Of a DNA stretch of 64,000 nucleotides, positions 42,282 to 52,182 are shown piece by piece. A program made the translations under genes and the position numbers. The DNA lies in contig DASZJG010000031.1 in assembly GCA_035948315.1 (NCBI GenBank), forward strand, positions 124,001 to 188,000, in the 5' to 3' direction. Under the pieces are notes generated by a model. It made no database searches, was not told the DNA's origin, and saw only the letters and a list, made by a program, of their open reading frames with translations. This DNA is from CAJCJE01 sp035948315 (GTDB lineage Bacteria > Actinomycetota > Actinomycetes > Mycobacteriales > Pseudonocardiaceae). How positions within the stretch are numbered: position 1 is the first letter of the stretch; each line of letters begins with the position of its first letter.

Positions 42282-43781
42282 GTGTCGGTGACGACTGGCG
42301 ATGCGACCGTGCGGCTGGGTGCGGCCAGGGGCGCGCTGCGCACCGGGTCGCTGCGCACCCGGGTCATCGTGCTCGTGCTCGGCGTCCTGTTCGTGGTGCT
42401 GCTGGCCATGGTCATCCTGGTCCAGGCGCTGTTCAACGTGTTCTCCGCCAAGGACATCAACACGGTGCTGAACGCGCGGCTGGTGGCCGCGGAGCAACTC
42501 GCGGCGAAGACCAAGAACGCGCAGGTGCTCGCCCACAAGCTGGACACCGGCGGGGTGCGGGTGTCGCTCGTGCTGCCGGACGGCCGGACCTACGGCACAC
42601 TCGGCTCGACCCCGCCGCCCGGCGTCTACGAGAAGAAGGTCACGCTCAACAGCGTCAATTTCCGGGCCGCGAAGCTGACCCTCGCGGTGGACGAGGCCGC
42701 GGTGACCTCCTCGCAGGCCAGGCTGCGCACGCTGCTGGTGCTCACCGGGCTCGGCGCGCTGGGCGTCACCGGGATCGCCCTGCTGTTCACCGTGCGGCTC
42801 GCACTGTCGCCTTTGGACGCGATGACGAACCTGGCGCGGTCGATCGCGCGCGGTGGCCGGGGCAGACGGCTGTGGCCGACCAAGGCGGACACCGAGTTGG
42901 GCCGGACCGCCGCCGCGTTCGACGACATGCTGGACGCGCTGGAGGGCGCGGAGGCGACGGCCAATCGGGCCGAACAGGCGGCGACCGAGGCGGCCGAGCG
43001 GACCAGGCGGTTCGTCGCGGACGCCGCACACGAGCTACGCACTCCGATCGCGGGCGTGCAGGCGGTCGCCGAAGCGGTGCTGCAACAGCCGCCGGACGCG
43101 GACCCCGAGGAGGTGCAGCGGCTGCAACTGCTGCTGGTGCGCGAGTCGCGCAGGGCCAGCCAGCTCGTCGACGACCTGCTCGACCTGGCCCGGATCGACT
43201 CCGGCGTCGAACTGCACAAGGAGAACCTCGACCTGCACACGCTGGCCGACGCGCAGATCGACCGGATCCGGCTGCTCGCCCCCGAGCTGACGCTGACCGT
43301 GGAGGGCCCGCCGCTGCCGGTGTACGCGGACCCGGCGCGGGTCACCCAGATCGTGGCGAACCTGCTGGACAACGCCAAGCAGGCGACTCCCCCGGACGGA
43401 CGAATCACGGTTGCGCTGGGGCGCAGCGGCAACTTCGCCGAACTGGTGGTGATCGACAGCGGACACGGCGTGCCGCCGGCCGACCGGGAGCGGATCTTCG
43501 ACCGGCTGGTCCGGCTGGACCGCGCGCGCGACCGGCGTTCCGGCGGTTCCGGCCTTGGCCTGGCGATCGCCCGCGGCTTCGCCCGCGCGCACGGCGGCGA
43601 ACTCACCTGTGAACCGCCCGTGCCCGGCGCGCAGGGCGCGGTCTTCCGGCTGTTGCTGCCGCTCGGCGACATCTCGGTGACGCCCACCGAACGGTTCAAT
43701 CCGGGTACCCGGATCGGTTTCCGACCGGTTGGCCCGGATGCCGACGCGACCCGGCCTGCCTGGCCGGGCGTTAATGAGTGA
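42282..43781 (+). CDS. Sensor histidine kinase
   Basis: 499 residues. Two membrane helices (about 26-52 and 149-171) enclose a sensor loop of about 95 residues, followed by a HAMP domain, a dimerisation domain with His250 in ADAAHELRTP, and a HATPase domain with NLLDNAKQ, DSGHGV and GSGLGLAIA. It phosphorylates the response regulator whose stop is 1 nt upstream. GTG 42282 is preceded by GAGGGA. The C-terminal 45 residues after the ATPase domain are an extra disordered tail. Confidence 0.94.
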   Translation: MSVTTGDATVRLGAARGALRTGSLRTRVIVLVLGVLFVVLLAMVILVQALFNVFSAKDINTVLNARLVAAEQLAAKTKNAQVLAHKLDTGGVRVSLVLPDGRTYGTLGSTPPPGVYEKKVTLNSVNFRAAKLTLAVDEAAVTSSQARLRTLLVLTGLGALGVTGIALLFTVRLALSPLDAMTNLARSIARGGRGRRLWPTKADTELGRTAAAFDDMLDALEGAEATANRAEQAATEAAERTRRFVADAAHELRTPIAGVQAVAEAVLQQPPDADPEEVQRLQLLLVRESRRASQLVDDLLDLARIDSGVELHKENLDLHTLADAQIDRIRLLAPELTLTVEGPPLPVYADPARVTQIVANLLDNAKQATPPDGRITVALGRSGNFAELVVIDSGHGVPPADRERIFDRLVRLDRARDRRSGGSGLGLAIARGFARAHGGELTCEPPVPGAQGAVFRLLLPLGDISVTPTERFNPGTRIGFRPVGPDADATRPAWPGVNE

Positions 43782-43881
43782 TGGTGTTCCGCACCGGCCG
43801 ATCCATGGCATGGTGCAGGTATCTCGCGACCCAAGCACGAATCCGGAGAGTAATCGTTAGATACGTTCTGTATGAAGTTTG

Positions 43882-43891
43882 CGATTAATCG
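43882..43891. promoter_or_regulatory. Palindrome CGATTAATCG in an AT-rich spacer
   Basis: A perfect 10-bp palindrome lies in the AT-richest part of the 182-bp spacer after the histidine kinase, 73 bp before the next gene. It could be an operator, but no regulator is adjacent except the upstream two-component system. Confidence 0.35.
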
Positions 43892-43951
43892 GCGATTGTT
43901 TTGGAATACTGTCGGCTAGTACAAGCTCCGTCCACGCTCTGATCACACCTG

Positions 43952-43957
43952 TAGGAT
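43952..43957 (+). promoter_or_regulatory. Leaderless -10 element (TAGGAT)
   Basis: TAGGAT ends 6 nt before the GTG at 43964. Confidence 0.55.
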
Positions 43958-43963
43958 GCACAC

Positions 43964-44494
43964 GTGCCGTTATCACCCCAACACGCGGCGTCCGCGCTCG
44001 GCTGGTTCGGGCCGGTCGTGTCGGACGTTGGCATCCTCGGGCACCGGGTGTCCGCGGTTGTCCGACTGCACCCCGAGGTGGATCGCTGGCGCCGGTCGAA
44101 CGGCTGGCCGCCGCAGCCGGACCCGTCCTGGTTCCGGACCTGGTTCGACCCCGGCCCCATCGACCGGACCCCACTGCCCGCGGTGAGCCTGGTCGGCGTG
44201 CTGGTCACCGAGTCCGAAGCGGACCGCGCGCTGAACTCCTGCGGCACCCTGATCACGCTGGCCAAGGTCGCGGTGATCCTGCCGACCCCGGCAGCGGAAG
44301 ACCCGTGGCCGCTCAACGAGTTCGACTACTACGGCGTCGGCGTGGTCTCCGGCGACGACGACAGTCCCCAGGTGGTCGTGCCGCCCGAGGATCGGGCGGT
44401 CGAGTTCGGACCGTCGCTCTACGGCCGCTGGCTGCAGGAAGTCCTCTACGACCGGGTCGTGCGCGGCCTGCACGTCTCCGCGTCCCTGAGCTAG
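43964..44494 (+). CDS. Conserved hypothetical protein
   Basis: 176 residues, no signal peptide or membrane helix and no motif that I recognise. It is rich in Trp and Pro in the first third (DRWRRSNGWPPQPDPSWFRTWF) and ends in an acidic to neutral alpha/beta region. Coding character is good (strong third-position GC) and the leaderless start is well formed. It converges on adnB with a 4-bp overlap of stop codons. Confidence 0.7.
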   Translation: MPLSPQHAASALGWFGPVVSDVGILGHRVSAVVRLHPEVDRWRRSNGWPPQPDPSWFRTWFDPGPIDRTPLPAVSLVGVLVTESEADRALNSCGTLITLAKVAVILPTPAAEDPWPLNEFDYYGVGVVSGDDDSPQVVVPPEDRAVEFGPSLYGRWLQEVLYDRVVRGLHVSASLS

Positions 44495-47400
44495 TCGGGT
44501 TCGACGGGCACCGCGCCGAGCAGCGCGCGCAGCCCCTCCGCGTCGAGCAGGTCCACCGGCCGGACCGTCGCGTTCGCGGCCACGTAATGGAAAGCGGCGC
44601 GTACCGAGGCCAGTGGGGCGCCACGCAGCGCCGACCAGGCCAGCCGGTAAGCAGCCAGTTGCACGGCCCGTGCGGCAGCCGCTGAGTCGTCCGGCAGCGC
44701 GCCGGTCTTCCAGTCCACCACCGTCCAGCCGCCGTCGGCGTCGGCGTAGACCGCGTCCATCCGGCCGCGCAGGGTCACCGCCGCGATCTCGGTCTCGAAC
44801 GCGACCTCCACGTCGAACGGGGTGCGCTCGCCCCATTCGCTGGCCAGGAACGCGGTGCGCAACTCCTCGATCCGCTCGTCCGGGGCGGCGTCCTCGTCGG
44901 CCGCGCCGGGCAGTTCGTCCATGTCCAGCAGTCGGTGTGCGCCGAAGCGCTGCTCCAACCAGGCGTGGAACGCGGTGCCGCGCCGCGCGGCCGGGTTCGG
45001 CTGGTACGGCAGCGGCCTGCGCAGCCTGCGCGCCAACGCGACCGGGTCGTGCGCCAGCTGCACCAACTGGCTCACCGTCAGCTGCTCCGGCAGACGCACC
45101 TGCTCCCGCCGTCCGCTCGCCGCGGCCCGTTCCGCGAGCAGCACATCGACGTCGCGCGCCCACCCCTCCGGGTCGTCCTTCTCCGCGACCGGTTCGGCCT
45201 GCGGACCGGACATGGCCGCGTGCACCAGTTCCGCGCCGCGGATCACCGCGAGTCGCCGGTTGCCCAGCGGATCGCTAGGCCACACGGCGCTGGCTACGTT
45301 CTCGGACAACGGATTCGGCTCATCCTCTTCAGGAGGCTTCGCCCAGTGGTCGATGCTGCCGATCGGCGTATCGCTGGCGGCGATCGCGGCGTGCACCTCG
45401 TCCAGGAAGGGCGATGGCCCCTTCGGCTTCAGGCCACCCTCGCCCCACCAGTGGCCGGACACGAACAGGCCGTGTTGCGCCCTGGTCAGGCCGACGTAGA
45501 ACAGCCGCCGATCCTCGACAAGGCGCCGATCCTCGAACGCCGAACTGTGCTTCTCCAGCGCGTCCACGACGGTCTTGCGGTCGTCACCCTCGGCAAGGCG
45601 CAGCGGCGGCAGGTCGACGGCGTCGCCGCGCAGGTCGGCGGGCAGCTCGGTGACCGAGGTGAGCCAGTCGCCCGAGCGCTTCTGACCGGGGAACACGCCC
45701 GCCACCAGGTGCGGGAGCGCGACCAGCTGCCATTCCAGCCCCTTGGCCGCGTGCACGGTCAACACCTGCACCCGATCCTGCGCCACGTCCACCTCGCCCG
45801 GCTCCAGGCCGTCCTCCTCCTTCTCCGCGATGGCCAGGTAGTCCAGCAGCGCGGGCAGGGTGGCCGACGAACTGGCCATGGCGTAGTCGCCGACCACGTC
45901 GGCGAACGCGTCCAGGTGCACCCGGCCGATCCGGGTCGGCCGCGCCATCGCCTCGATGTCCAGCAGCAGCGTGCGTTCCACGTCCGCGACCAGTTCCGGC
46001 AGCGGCGCGTCCAGCCTGCGGCGCAGCGCGGCCAGCTCGCCGCCGAGCAGCCGCAGCCTGCGGAAACCGTCCATCGAGTAGTTCGCCGGGTCGCCCGGGT
46101 CGTCCAGCGCGTCGGCCAGTCCGGCCTGCTCGGCCTGTTCCGGCGGCAGAGCGTCGGCCAGCGCGCCCAGCTGACCGTCCGCATCGGACGGTGCCTTGCC
46201 GGCGCGGCCGCCGCCGAGTTCGCCCGCCCGCGCCCACAGCGCGGCCAGGTCGGCCGCGCCGAGCCGCCAGCGCGACCCGGTGAGCAGCCGCGCCGCGGCC
46301 GTGCCGGCGAGCGGATCCACCAGCAGCCGCAACGCGCTGACCAGGTCACGCACCTCGGGTTCGGCCAGCAGACCGCCGATGCCGACCACCTCGACCGGCA
46401 GCTCCCGCGCGCGCAGCGCGGCGGCCAACTCGGCCATGTCCGCGCGCCGCCGCACCAACACCGCGGCCGTCGGCGGCGCCCCGGTGGCCTCGGTGTAGGC
46501 GAACCAGCGGCGCGCGATCTGCTCGGCCATCCACTCGCGCTCCTGCTGCACGTCCTCCCACAGCGCGCAGCGCACGTCGCCCGGTGCCGCGCCCGGCATC
46601 GGTCGCAGGTCGTCCACGTCCAGCCCGGCCGCCCGCAGCGGACCGGCGGCCACGTTGGCCAGCGCCAACACCTCCGGTGGATTCCGGAAGCTGGTCATCA
46701 GCCCGAACCGCCGGGCGGGCTCGCGCCGCTCCCCGACCAGTCGGGGAAAGTCGCCGGTGAACCGGGGCAGGTTGGCCGCGCTCGCGCCACGCCAGCCGTA
46801 GATCGCCTGCGCCGGGTCGCCCACCGCGGTCACCGGCACGATCTTCAGGTCCGGATCGCCGAACAGCGACCGCAACAGCACCCGCTGCGAATGGCCGGTG
46901 TCCTGGTACTCGTCGAGCAGCACCGCGCCGTAGCGCTCCCGCTCGCCCACCGGCACCTGCGGATGCGTCGAGGCGACCATGGCCGCGGCGGCCATCTGGT
47001 CGGCGAAGTCCAGCGCGCCGATCCGCCGCTTGACCGCGCCGTACTCCTCCACCAGCGGCAGCAGCGCGACCCGCAACTGTTGTGCGGCAATGACCTTCTG
47101 CAGGTCCTGCGGCAGCTCGACGCCCTGCCGCTTGGTCGTCCTCGGCGCGTTCTCGATGATGTCGACCAGCCGCTGCGCGTGCGCGCGCAGCGCGTCCGGT
47201 TCGAGCAGGTGTTCGGCCAGCTCACCGGCCAGCTTCAACAGGTAGCCGGTGATCGTCGGCGGCACCTTGTCGGTATCCAGGTCCTGCGTCCAGGTGCTCA
47301 CCACCCGGTGCGCCAGCTGCCAGGACGCGGTCTCGGTGAGCAGCCGCGACCCCGGCTCGACCGGCAGCCGCAGCCCGTGTTCGGCCACGATCCGACCCGC

Positions 47401-47763
47401 GTAGGCGTGATAGGTGAGCACCGTCGGCTCGCCGGCGAGCACGCTCAACCGCCGCTGCCCGCTCGGATCCACCTCGTCCAGCAGGTCCGAGCCGGCCAAC
47501 CGGCGCAGCCGCGCGCGGACCCGGTCGGACAGCTGGCGCGCGGCCTTGCGGGTGAACGTCAGGCCCAGCACCCGATCCGGGGTGACCAGACCGTTGGCCA
47601 CCAGCCAGACCACCCGCGCGGCCATGGTCTCGGTCTTGCCCGCGCCCGCGCCGGCCACCACCAGCGTCGGCTCGATCGGCGCCGCGATCACCGCGACCTG
47701 TTCCGGGGTCGGCTGCGGCAGGCCCAGCGCCGCCGCCAGTTCCAGCGGTTCGAGAACGGTCAC
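44491..47763 (-). CDS. adnB: AdnB-like subunit: UvrD-family helicase with RecB-type nuclease
   Basis: 1090 residues. A superfamily 1A helicase motor (Walker A GAGAGKT at residues 38-44, then LGLTFTRKAARQL, VLLDEYQDT and QVLTVHAAKGLEW) is followed by a PD-(D/E)XK nuclease at the C-terminus (Asp1003, Asp1017, Lys1019 in VVDWKTG). AdnAB is the actinobacterial counterpart of RecBCD/AddAB: it unwinds and resects broken DNA ends for recombination. The GTG start overlaps the adnA stop (GTGA), giving equal amounts of both subunits. Gene order matches Rv3202c-Rv3201c. Confidence 0.93.
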   Translation of the reverse strand: MTVLEPLELAAALGLPQPTPEQVAVIAAPIEPTLVVAGAGAGKTETMAARVVWLVANGLVTPDRVLGLTFTRKAARQLSDRVRARLRRLAGSDLLDEVDPSGQRRLSVLAGEPTVLTYHAYAGRIVAEHGLRLPVEPGSRLLTETASWQLAHRVVSTWTQDLDTDKVPPTITGYLLKLAGELAEHLLEPDALRAHAQRLVDIIENAPRTTKRQGVELPQDLQKVIAAQQLRVALLPLVEEYGAVKRRIGALDFADQMAAAAMVASTHPQVPVGERERYGAVLLDEYQDTGHSQRVLLRSLFGDPDLKIVPVTAVGDPAQAIYGWRGASAANLPRFTGDFPRLVGERREPARRFGLMTSFRNPPEVLALANVAAGPLRAAGLDVDDLRPMPGAAPGDVRCALWEDVQQEREWMAEQIARRWFAYTEATGAPPTAAVLVRRRADMAELAAALRARELPVEVVGIGGLLAEPEVRDLVSALRLLVDPLAGTAAARLLTGSRWRLGAADLAALWARAGELGGGRAGKAPSDADGQLGALADALPPEQAEQAGLADALDDPGDPANYSMDGFRRLRLLGGELAALRRRLDAPLPELVADVERTLLLDIEAMARPTRIGRVHLDAFADVVGDYAMASSSATLPALLDYLAIAEKEEDGLEPGEVDVAQDRVQVLTVHAAKGLEWQLVALPHLVAGVFPGQKRSGDWLTSVTELPADLRGDAVDLPPLRLAEGDDRKTVVDALEKHSSAFEDRRLVEDRRLFYVGLTRAQHGLFVSGHWWGEGGLKPKGPSPFLDEVHAAIAASDTPIGSIDHWAKPPEEDEPNPLSENVASAVWPSDPLGNRRLAVIRGAELVHAAMSGPQAEPVAEKDDPEGWARDVDVLLAERAAASGRREQVRLPEQLTVSQLVQLAHDPVALARRLRRPLPYQPNPAARRGTAFHAWLEQRFGAHRLLDMDELPGAADEDAAPDERIEELRTAFLASEWGERTPFDVEVAFETEIAAVTLRGRMDAVYADADGGWTVVDWKTGALPDDSAAAARAVQLAAYRLAWSALRGAPLASVRAAFHYVAANATVRPVDLLDAEGLRALLGAVPVEPD

Positions 47764-50700
47764 TCGCCCACCTGGCGACCGGACGAGTGGATCGGACAGG
47801 TCGTGCGCGCCGGGCAGCGGTCACAGTCGGAGTTGGCCGTCGCCGTGTACTCCGGCCCGGTGCACGAGGACGCCGCGTCGCGCACCACGTTGAGCCAGTC
47901 GCGCACGGCGGGCTCGTCCAACGGCTGCTGGGTGAGTTCGGTCGGCCCCTTCTTCGTCTGCCTGGCCAGGTAGAGCAGGCGCGCGCCACCCGGTTCGGTC
48001 GACAGGCCGAGATCGTCGAACGCGCCGAGCGCGGCGGCCAGCTGGTAGACCGCCAGCTGCGGATGCGCCTCGGCCGCGGCTCTGGTCGGCGGGTTCTTGC
48101 CGGTCTTGATGTCGATCACGACCGGCCGCCCCTGCTTGTCGACCTCCAGCCGGTCCACCCGCCCGCGCACCCGCAACCACGGACCCGGCTGCTCTTTTTC
48201 GGGCCCGACCTTGATGTCCAGCCCCCACTCCACCGCGACCTGGCTCAGGTCCGTGCGCGATGAGGACATCCAGCCGCGGAACGCGTCCACCATGCGTTCG
48301 ATCCGCTGCCGCTCCCGGCGCGAAAACCAGGGCGCGCCCGCGTCCACCGTGGCCCACGCCTGGTCGAGCGCGACCCGCAGCTTCTCCGGATCGGCCCCCT
48401 CGGCCGCCGCCTGCGCGAGCGCGTGCACCAGGCTGCCGGTGATCGAGGGCAGTTCCGCGGTGTCCGTGCCGCCGTGCCGCTCCACCAACCACCGCAGCGG
48501 ACACTTGGTCAGCACCTCGACGGTGGACGGCGACACCCGGACCTCGTCCTCGTCAGTCCACAATGGATCTCCGGTGGACACGTCGGCCAACCCGTACCAG
48601 GTGCGCGGATCCGCGCCCGGCACACCGGCCTTGGCCAACCGCGCCAACTGCGCCGCCGCGCGTTCACGCCGGTCCGCGCTCTCCACCTCGCCGCACACCA
48701 CGCGGCGCAGCTCGCCGACCACATCGGCCAGCGACAGCGCCCGCTCGGTCGACCGCACCGGCCGCGCGATCGACTCCGGGTCGCTCGACGTGCCGTCCAG
48801 TTCGTCCAGGAACCGCGAGGGCTGCTCGTCCTCCCCGCGCACCGCGGTCACCAGCAACGTGTCCTTCGCCCGACTCGCCGCGACCAGGAGCAATCGACGT
48901 TCCTCGGCCAGGATCGGCGCGGTCGCGGAGAGCTGCGTGTCCGGGTCGATGCCCGCGCAGAGATCGACGAGCTTCTCCACACCGAGCAGGGAGCCGCGCA
49001 GCCGCAGATCCGGCCAGCTGCCCTCCTGCACGCTCGGCACCGCGACCACCGTCCACTCGCGACCGGCCGACGCGTGCGCGGTCAGCACCGAGACGGCCTC
49101 GCGCCTCGGCGCGCTCGGCGCGAGCGTGTCACCCACGATCTGTTGCGCGGCAAGGTAATCCACGAACGCGCCGACCTCGGCGCCCGGCAACCGGTCGTGA
49201 TAGTTGGCGGCCGCGTCGAACAGCACCAGCACCGCGTCCAGATCCCGGTCGGCCTGCACGCCGATCGGCCCGCTGCGCGTCGATCGAGCGACGAGTTGCT
49301 TCTCCAGTCCGCTGGCCTGCCACAGTTTCCACAGCACCGTCTCGATGCCGTCGCCCGCCGCGATCGATTCCCGGGCCAGTCGCAACAGCTCGCCGACGTG
49401 CCGCACCGGACGTGCCGCCCGCTCCTCCAACGCGGCCAGTGCGTCCGCCGACTCCAACGCCTCCACCAGCAGCGCGCCACTGCCGCGTTCGCCGCCGCTC
49501 GCCAGTTCCAGCCGGCGCAGGCCGCGCCGCAACCGGCGCAACGCCAACGGATCCGCGCCGCCGAGCGGCCCGGACAGCAGGAACACCGCGATCTCCTCGT
49601 CCAGCGCCGCACCGGAATCCGCGCAGCGCGCCAACTCCAGCAACGGGCGGACGACCGGATGCCGCATCAACGGCTGTTCATCGGCAGGCGTGGCCAGGGG
49701 CACCCCGGCGGCCAGCAGCGCGCGCCGCAACACCGGCAGCGACCGAATCGTCGACCGGACCAGCACCGCCATCTCCGCCCACGGCACCCCATCGACCAGG
49801 TGCGCCCGGCGAAGTTGATCGGCCACCCAGGCCGCCTCCTGCGCGGCCGAGGCGAACAACCGCACCGTCACTCGGCCGGCCTCCGGATCCTCGGTACCCG
49901 GCCCGTACGACTCGCGCCCGGAACCCGCGCCGGGCAGCCGCCCGGCCAACCGTTGCACTGCGGACCGCACGCGCGGCGCCATCCGGTGATCCAGCCGCAG
50001 CACCACCGTGCGATCCGGATCGGTGTCCGCGAGCAGCCGGGGATCCGCGCCGCGGAAGGAGAACACCGCCTGGTCCGGATCGCCGAACAACACGTGTTCG
50101 GTCGCGGTCGCGGCGAGTCCGGTGACCAACTCGAACTGTTGCGGGTCAAGGTGTTGCGCGTCGTCGACGAACAGGTGGCGGACCCGGTCCTGCTCGCGTT
50201 CGCGCAGTTCGTCGTCGGTCTGGAAGGCGAGCAGCGCCGCCGACACCAACTCGGCCGCGTCCAGCGCGGGCGAGCCGACGACGCCGCGCAACAGCGTGAC
50301 CTCTTCGTACTGCCGGCCGAAAATACCGGCCGCGACCCATTCCTCGTGCCCGCGCGCGCGCCCGAGGTCGATCAGATCCTCCGGCCCCAGCCCGCGCTCG
50401 GCCGCGCGCAGCAGCAAGTCGCGCAGTTCGGCCGCGAACGCGGGGATCGTCAACGCGGGCCGCAGCCGCTCGGGCCAGTTCGGCGCGCCGTCCTCAACAT
50501 CGCCGGCGAGCAGCTCGCGCACCACCGCGTCCTGGTCCGGTCCGGACAACAGCCGCGGCGGCGGCAGTTCGCTCATGGCGGACTGCAACCGCAACACACC
50601 GAACGCGTAGGAGTGCACGCTGCGCACCAGCGGCTCCCGCGCCGCCCGCAACCCACCGGTCTCGCCGTCCGCCGGCAACCCGCTGGCTCGGCCATCCGCT

Positions 50701-51119
50701 GGCAACCCGCCCGTCTCGCGACCCGCGAGCAGCCGGGTGACCCGCGTGCGCAACGCGATCGCCGCGCGCCTGCTCGCGGTCAGCACCACGATCTGCTCAG
50801 GATCGACGCCGCGCCGGATCCGGTCCGCCACCAGCTCCGCGATCAGCGTGGTCTTGCCCGTGCCCGGCCCGCCCAACACGCGCAGAAACCCGCGCCGATG
50901 CCCTAGCACCCGCCGCCCGGCCCCGTCCCACTCAAGCTCGACATCATCGGCCACCGCCGGCCTGACCAGCAACGGAGCCTGCCGCCCGGTGATCGCGTAC
51001 CGCCCACCGACGCTGCCGAGCGCAACGTCGTCAGGTGCCGCGTCGTGGGATCCACCGCTGCGGCCCAGTGGGAAGGACGGGGCTGCCACCGAATGATGGA
51101 ACCACGCCACACCCACCAC
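47760..51119 (-). CDS. adnA: AdnA-like subunit: helicase/nuclease with iron-sulphur-type Cys cluster
   Basis: 1119 residues. Walker A GGPGTGKT (83-90) and helicase motifs (VLTASRRAA, LFVDDAQHL) form the motor. The C-terminal nuclease has Asp1003 and Lys1005 in VIDIKTG. Four Cys that would hold an Fe-S cluster are visible: one in LTKCPLRW before the nuclease and three in DCDRCPARTTC (1099, 1102, 1108), as in AddB. A 9-residue unit is tandemly repeated three times near residues 130-157. The exact start is uncertain: GTGs at 51119 and 51110 or slightly below are possible, and no clear ribosome site is seen. Confidence 0.92.
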   Translation of the reverse strand: MVGVAWFHHSVAAPSFPLGRSGGSHDAAPDDVALGSVGGRYAITGRQAPLLVRPAVADDVELEWDGAGRRVLGHRRGFLRVLGGPGTGKTTLIAELVADRIRRGVDPEQIVVLTASRRAAIALRTRVTRLLAGRETGGLPADGRASGLPADGETGGLRAAREPLVRSVHSYAFGVLRLQSAMSELPPPRLLSGPDQDAVVRELLAGDVEDGAPNWPERLRPALTIPAFAAELRDLLLRAAERGLGPEDLIDLGRARGHEEWVAAGIFGRQYEEVTLLRGVVGSPALDAAELVSAALLAFQTDDELREREQDRVRHLFVDDAQHLDPQQFELVTGLAATATEHVLFGDPDQAVFSFRGADPRLLADTDPDRTVVLRLDHRMAPRVRSAVQRLAGRLPGAGSGRESYGPGTEDPEAGRVTVRLFASAAQEAAWVADQLRRAHLVDGVPWAEMAVLVRSTIRSLPVLRRALLAAGVPLATPADEQPLMRHPVVRPLLELARCADSGAALDEEIAVFLLSGPLGGADPLALRRLRRGLRRLELASGGERGSGALLVEALESADALAALEERAARPVRHVGELLRLARESIAAGDGIETVLWKLWQASGLEKQLVARSTRSGPIGVQADRDLDAVLVLFDAAANYHDRLPGAEVGAFVDYLAAQQIVGDTLAPSAPRREAVSVLTAHASAGREWTVVAVPSVQEGSWPDLRLRGSLLGVEKLVDLCAGIDPDTQLSATAPILAEERRLLLVAASRAKDTLLVTAVRGEDEQPSRFLDELDGTSSDPESIARPVRSTERALSLADVVGELRRVVCGEVESADRRERAAAQLARLAKAGVPGADPRTWYGLADVSTGDPLWTDEDEVRVSPSTVEVLTKCPLRWLVERHGGTDTAELPSITGSLVHALAQAAAEGADPEKLRVALDQAWATVDAGAPWFSRRERQRIERMVDAFRGWMSSSRTDLSQVAVEWGLDIKVGPEKEQPGPWLRVRGRVDRLEVDKQGRPVVIDIKTGKNPPTRAAAEAHPQLAVYQLAAALGAFDDLGLSTEPGGARLLYLARQTKKGPTELTQQPLDEPAVRDWLNVVRDAASSCTGPEYTATANSDCDRCPARTTCPIHSSGRQVGE
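50650..50730. repeat. Three tandem 27-bp units within adnA
   Basis: Units at 50650-50676, 50677-50703 and 50704-50730, each beginning AACCC on the plus strand, are diverged copies. They encode 9-residue units of the type PADGxxxGL in frame, in a loop after the first helicase motifs. Confidence 0.75.
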
Positions 51120-51212
51120 CCCGCGCAGGCCCCGCGCCCGTGTCGCCAGATCGATCTACGTGAACCGACGACACTCCCGAAAACCGCAGCTCACTTTGCA
51201 TCCCGTGATCAT

Positions 51213-51227
51213 TTACGCGTAACGTTA
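51213..51227. promoter_or_regulatory. Overlapping palindromes between adnA and the hydrolase gene
   Basis: TTACGCGTAA (51213-51222) overlaps TAACGTTA (51220-51227) in the AT-richest part of the 281-bp divergent spacer. A near copy, TTACGTGTAA, lies at 30917-30926. The rest of the spacer shows no gene. Confidence 0.45.
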
Positions 51228-51400
51228 AAAATGGGGGGTCCCGCCAAGCCTCATAGAGGGGCCGCGCGCCGGTGTGGCCGATCAGACCCTTTTGTAGCCG
51301 ATCAAGCCTTTCGCGGTCGCGCTGCTCGGCTGAGCCGCGTGGCTGCTGCGGCGGACACGCGAGGGGACGTTGTGAATCCCGGATTAGCGCGGATGCGACC

Positions 51401-52180
51401 ATGCCCATCATGGCGATCCCGCTGCATGTCCACGAGTACGGACCCGCAGGCGGCTCACCGCTGCTCGCCATCCACGGAGTGACCGGTCACGGCGCGCGCT
51501 GGGCCGCGTTCGCACAACAGCAGTTGGCGGACTATCAGGTCCTCGCGCCGGACCTGCGCGGCCACGGCCGTTCCACGCCGCTGCCACCGTGGACACTCGA
51601 ACAGCACGCAGCCGATCTGCTCGCGGTCATCGACGGCTACGGCCTGGACGCGGTGCCGGTGTTGGCCCATTCCTTCGGCGGCGCGGTCGCGCTGCACCTG
51701 CACAGACTCGCGCCCGGCCGGATCAGCAAGCTCGTGCTGCTCGATCCCGCCGTCGGTCTGAGCCCGGCGTTCGCGCTGGAGCGCGCCGAACTGCCGCAGC
51801 GCCGCTTCGCCAACCAGCGGGAAGCCTGGGAGGCGCAGCGCTACGACTGGCCGACCGCCTCGGACGAGACCGTCTACGCCGAACTCGCCGAGCACCTGGA
51901 ACAGTCCGACGGCGAATGGCGCTTCCGCTACTGCCCGCCCGCGGTCGCGACAGCGTGGAGCGAAATGACGCGGGCACCGATGCTGCCGCATCCGGGCACG
52001 CCGACCATGATCATCCGCGCGCTGCGGGAGCAGTACGTCAGCTCGGCGTTCATCAGCGGCTGCCAACTGGTGCTCGGCTCAGATTTCGATCTGGTCGACC
52101 TGGATGTCGGGCACATGGTGTATCTGGAACGTCCTGAGGACACGGGAGAATTCGTGACCGGGTTTGTCGCCAAGGGGTGA
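51401..52180 (+). CDS. Alpha/beta hydrolase (LipV-like)
   Basis: 259 residues of the alpha/beta hydrolase fold. The oxyanion region is IHGVTGHG, the nucleophile elbow is AHSFGGA with catalytic Ser, and the final His is in DVGHMVYLE. The position next to adnA and an alkyltransferase-like gene matches Rv3203 (lipV, an esterase/lipase) in M. tuberculosis. No signal peptide, so cytoplasmic. ATG 51401 or the ATG at 51410 may be used; neither has a strong ribosome site. Confidence 0.88.
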   Translation: MPIMAIPLHVHEYGPAGGSPLLAIHGVTGHGARWAAFAQQQLADYQVLAPDLRGHGRSTPLPPWTLEQHAADLLAVIDGYGLDAVPVLAHSFGGAVALHLHRLAPGRISKLVLLDPAVGLSPAFALERAELPQRRFANQREAWEAQRYDWPTASDETVYAELAEHLEQSDGEWRFRYCPPAVATAWSEMTRAPMLPHPGTPTMIIRALREQYVSSAFISGCQLVLGSDFDLVDLDVGHMVYLERPEDTGEFVTGFVAKG

Positions 52181-52182
52181 GC

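Noticed and set aside
43882..43891. CGATTAATCG palindrome as a phage or element attachment site
   Set aside because: No integrase, no second copy in the window and no boundary of gene content here.
44935..47973. A frame of about 1000 codons antisense to adnB
   Set aside because: Opposite to a gene with clear helicase and nuclease motifs; the antisense product is Arg/Gln/His-rich with no domain.
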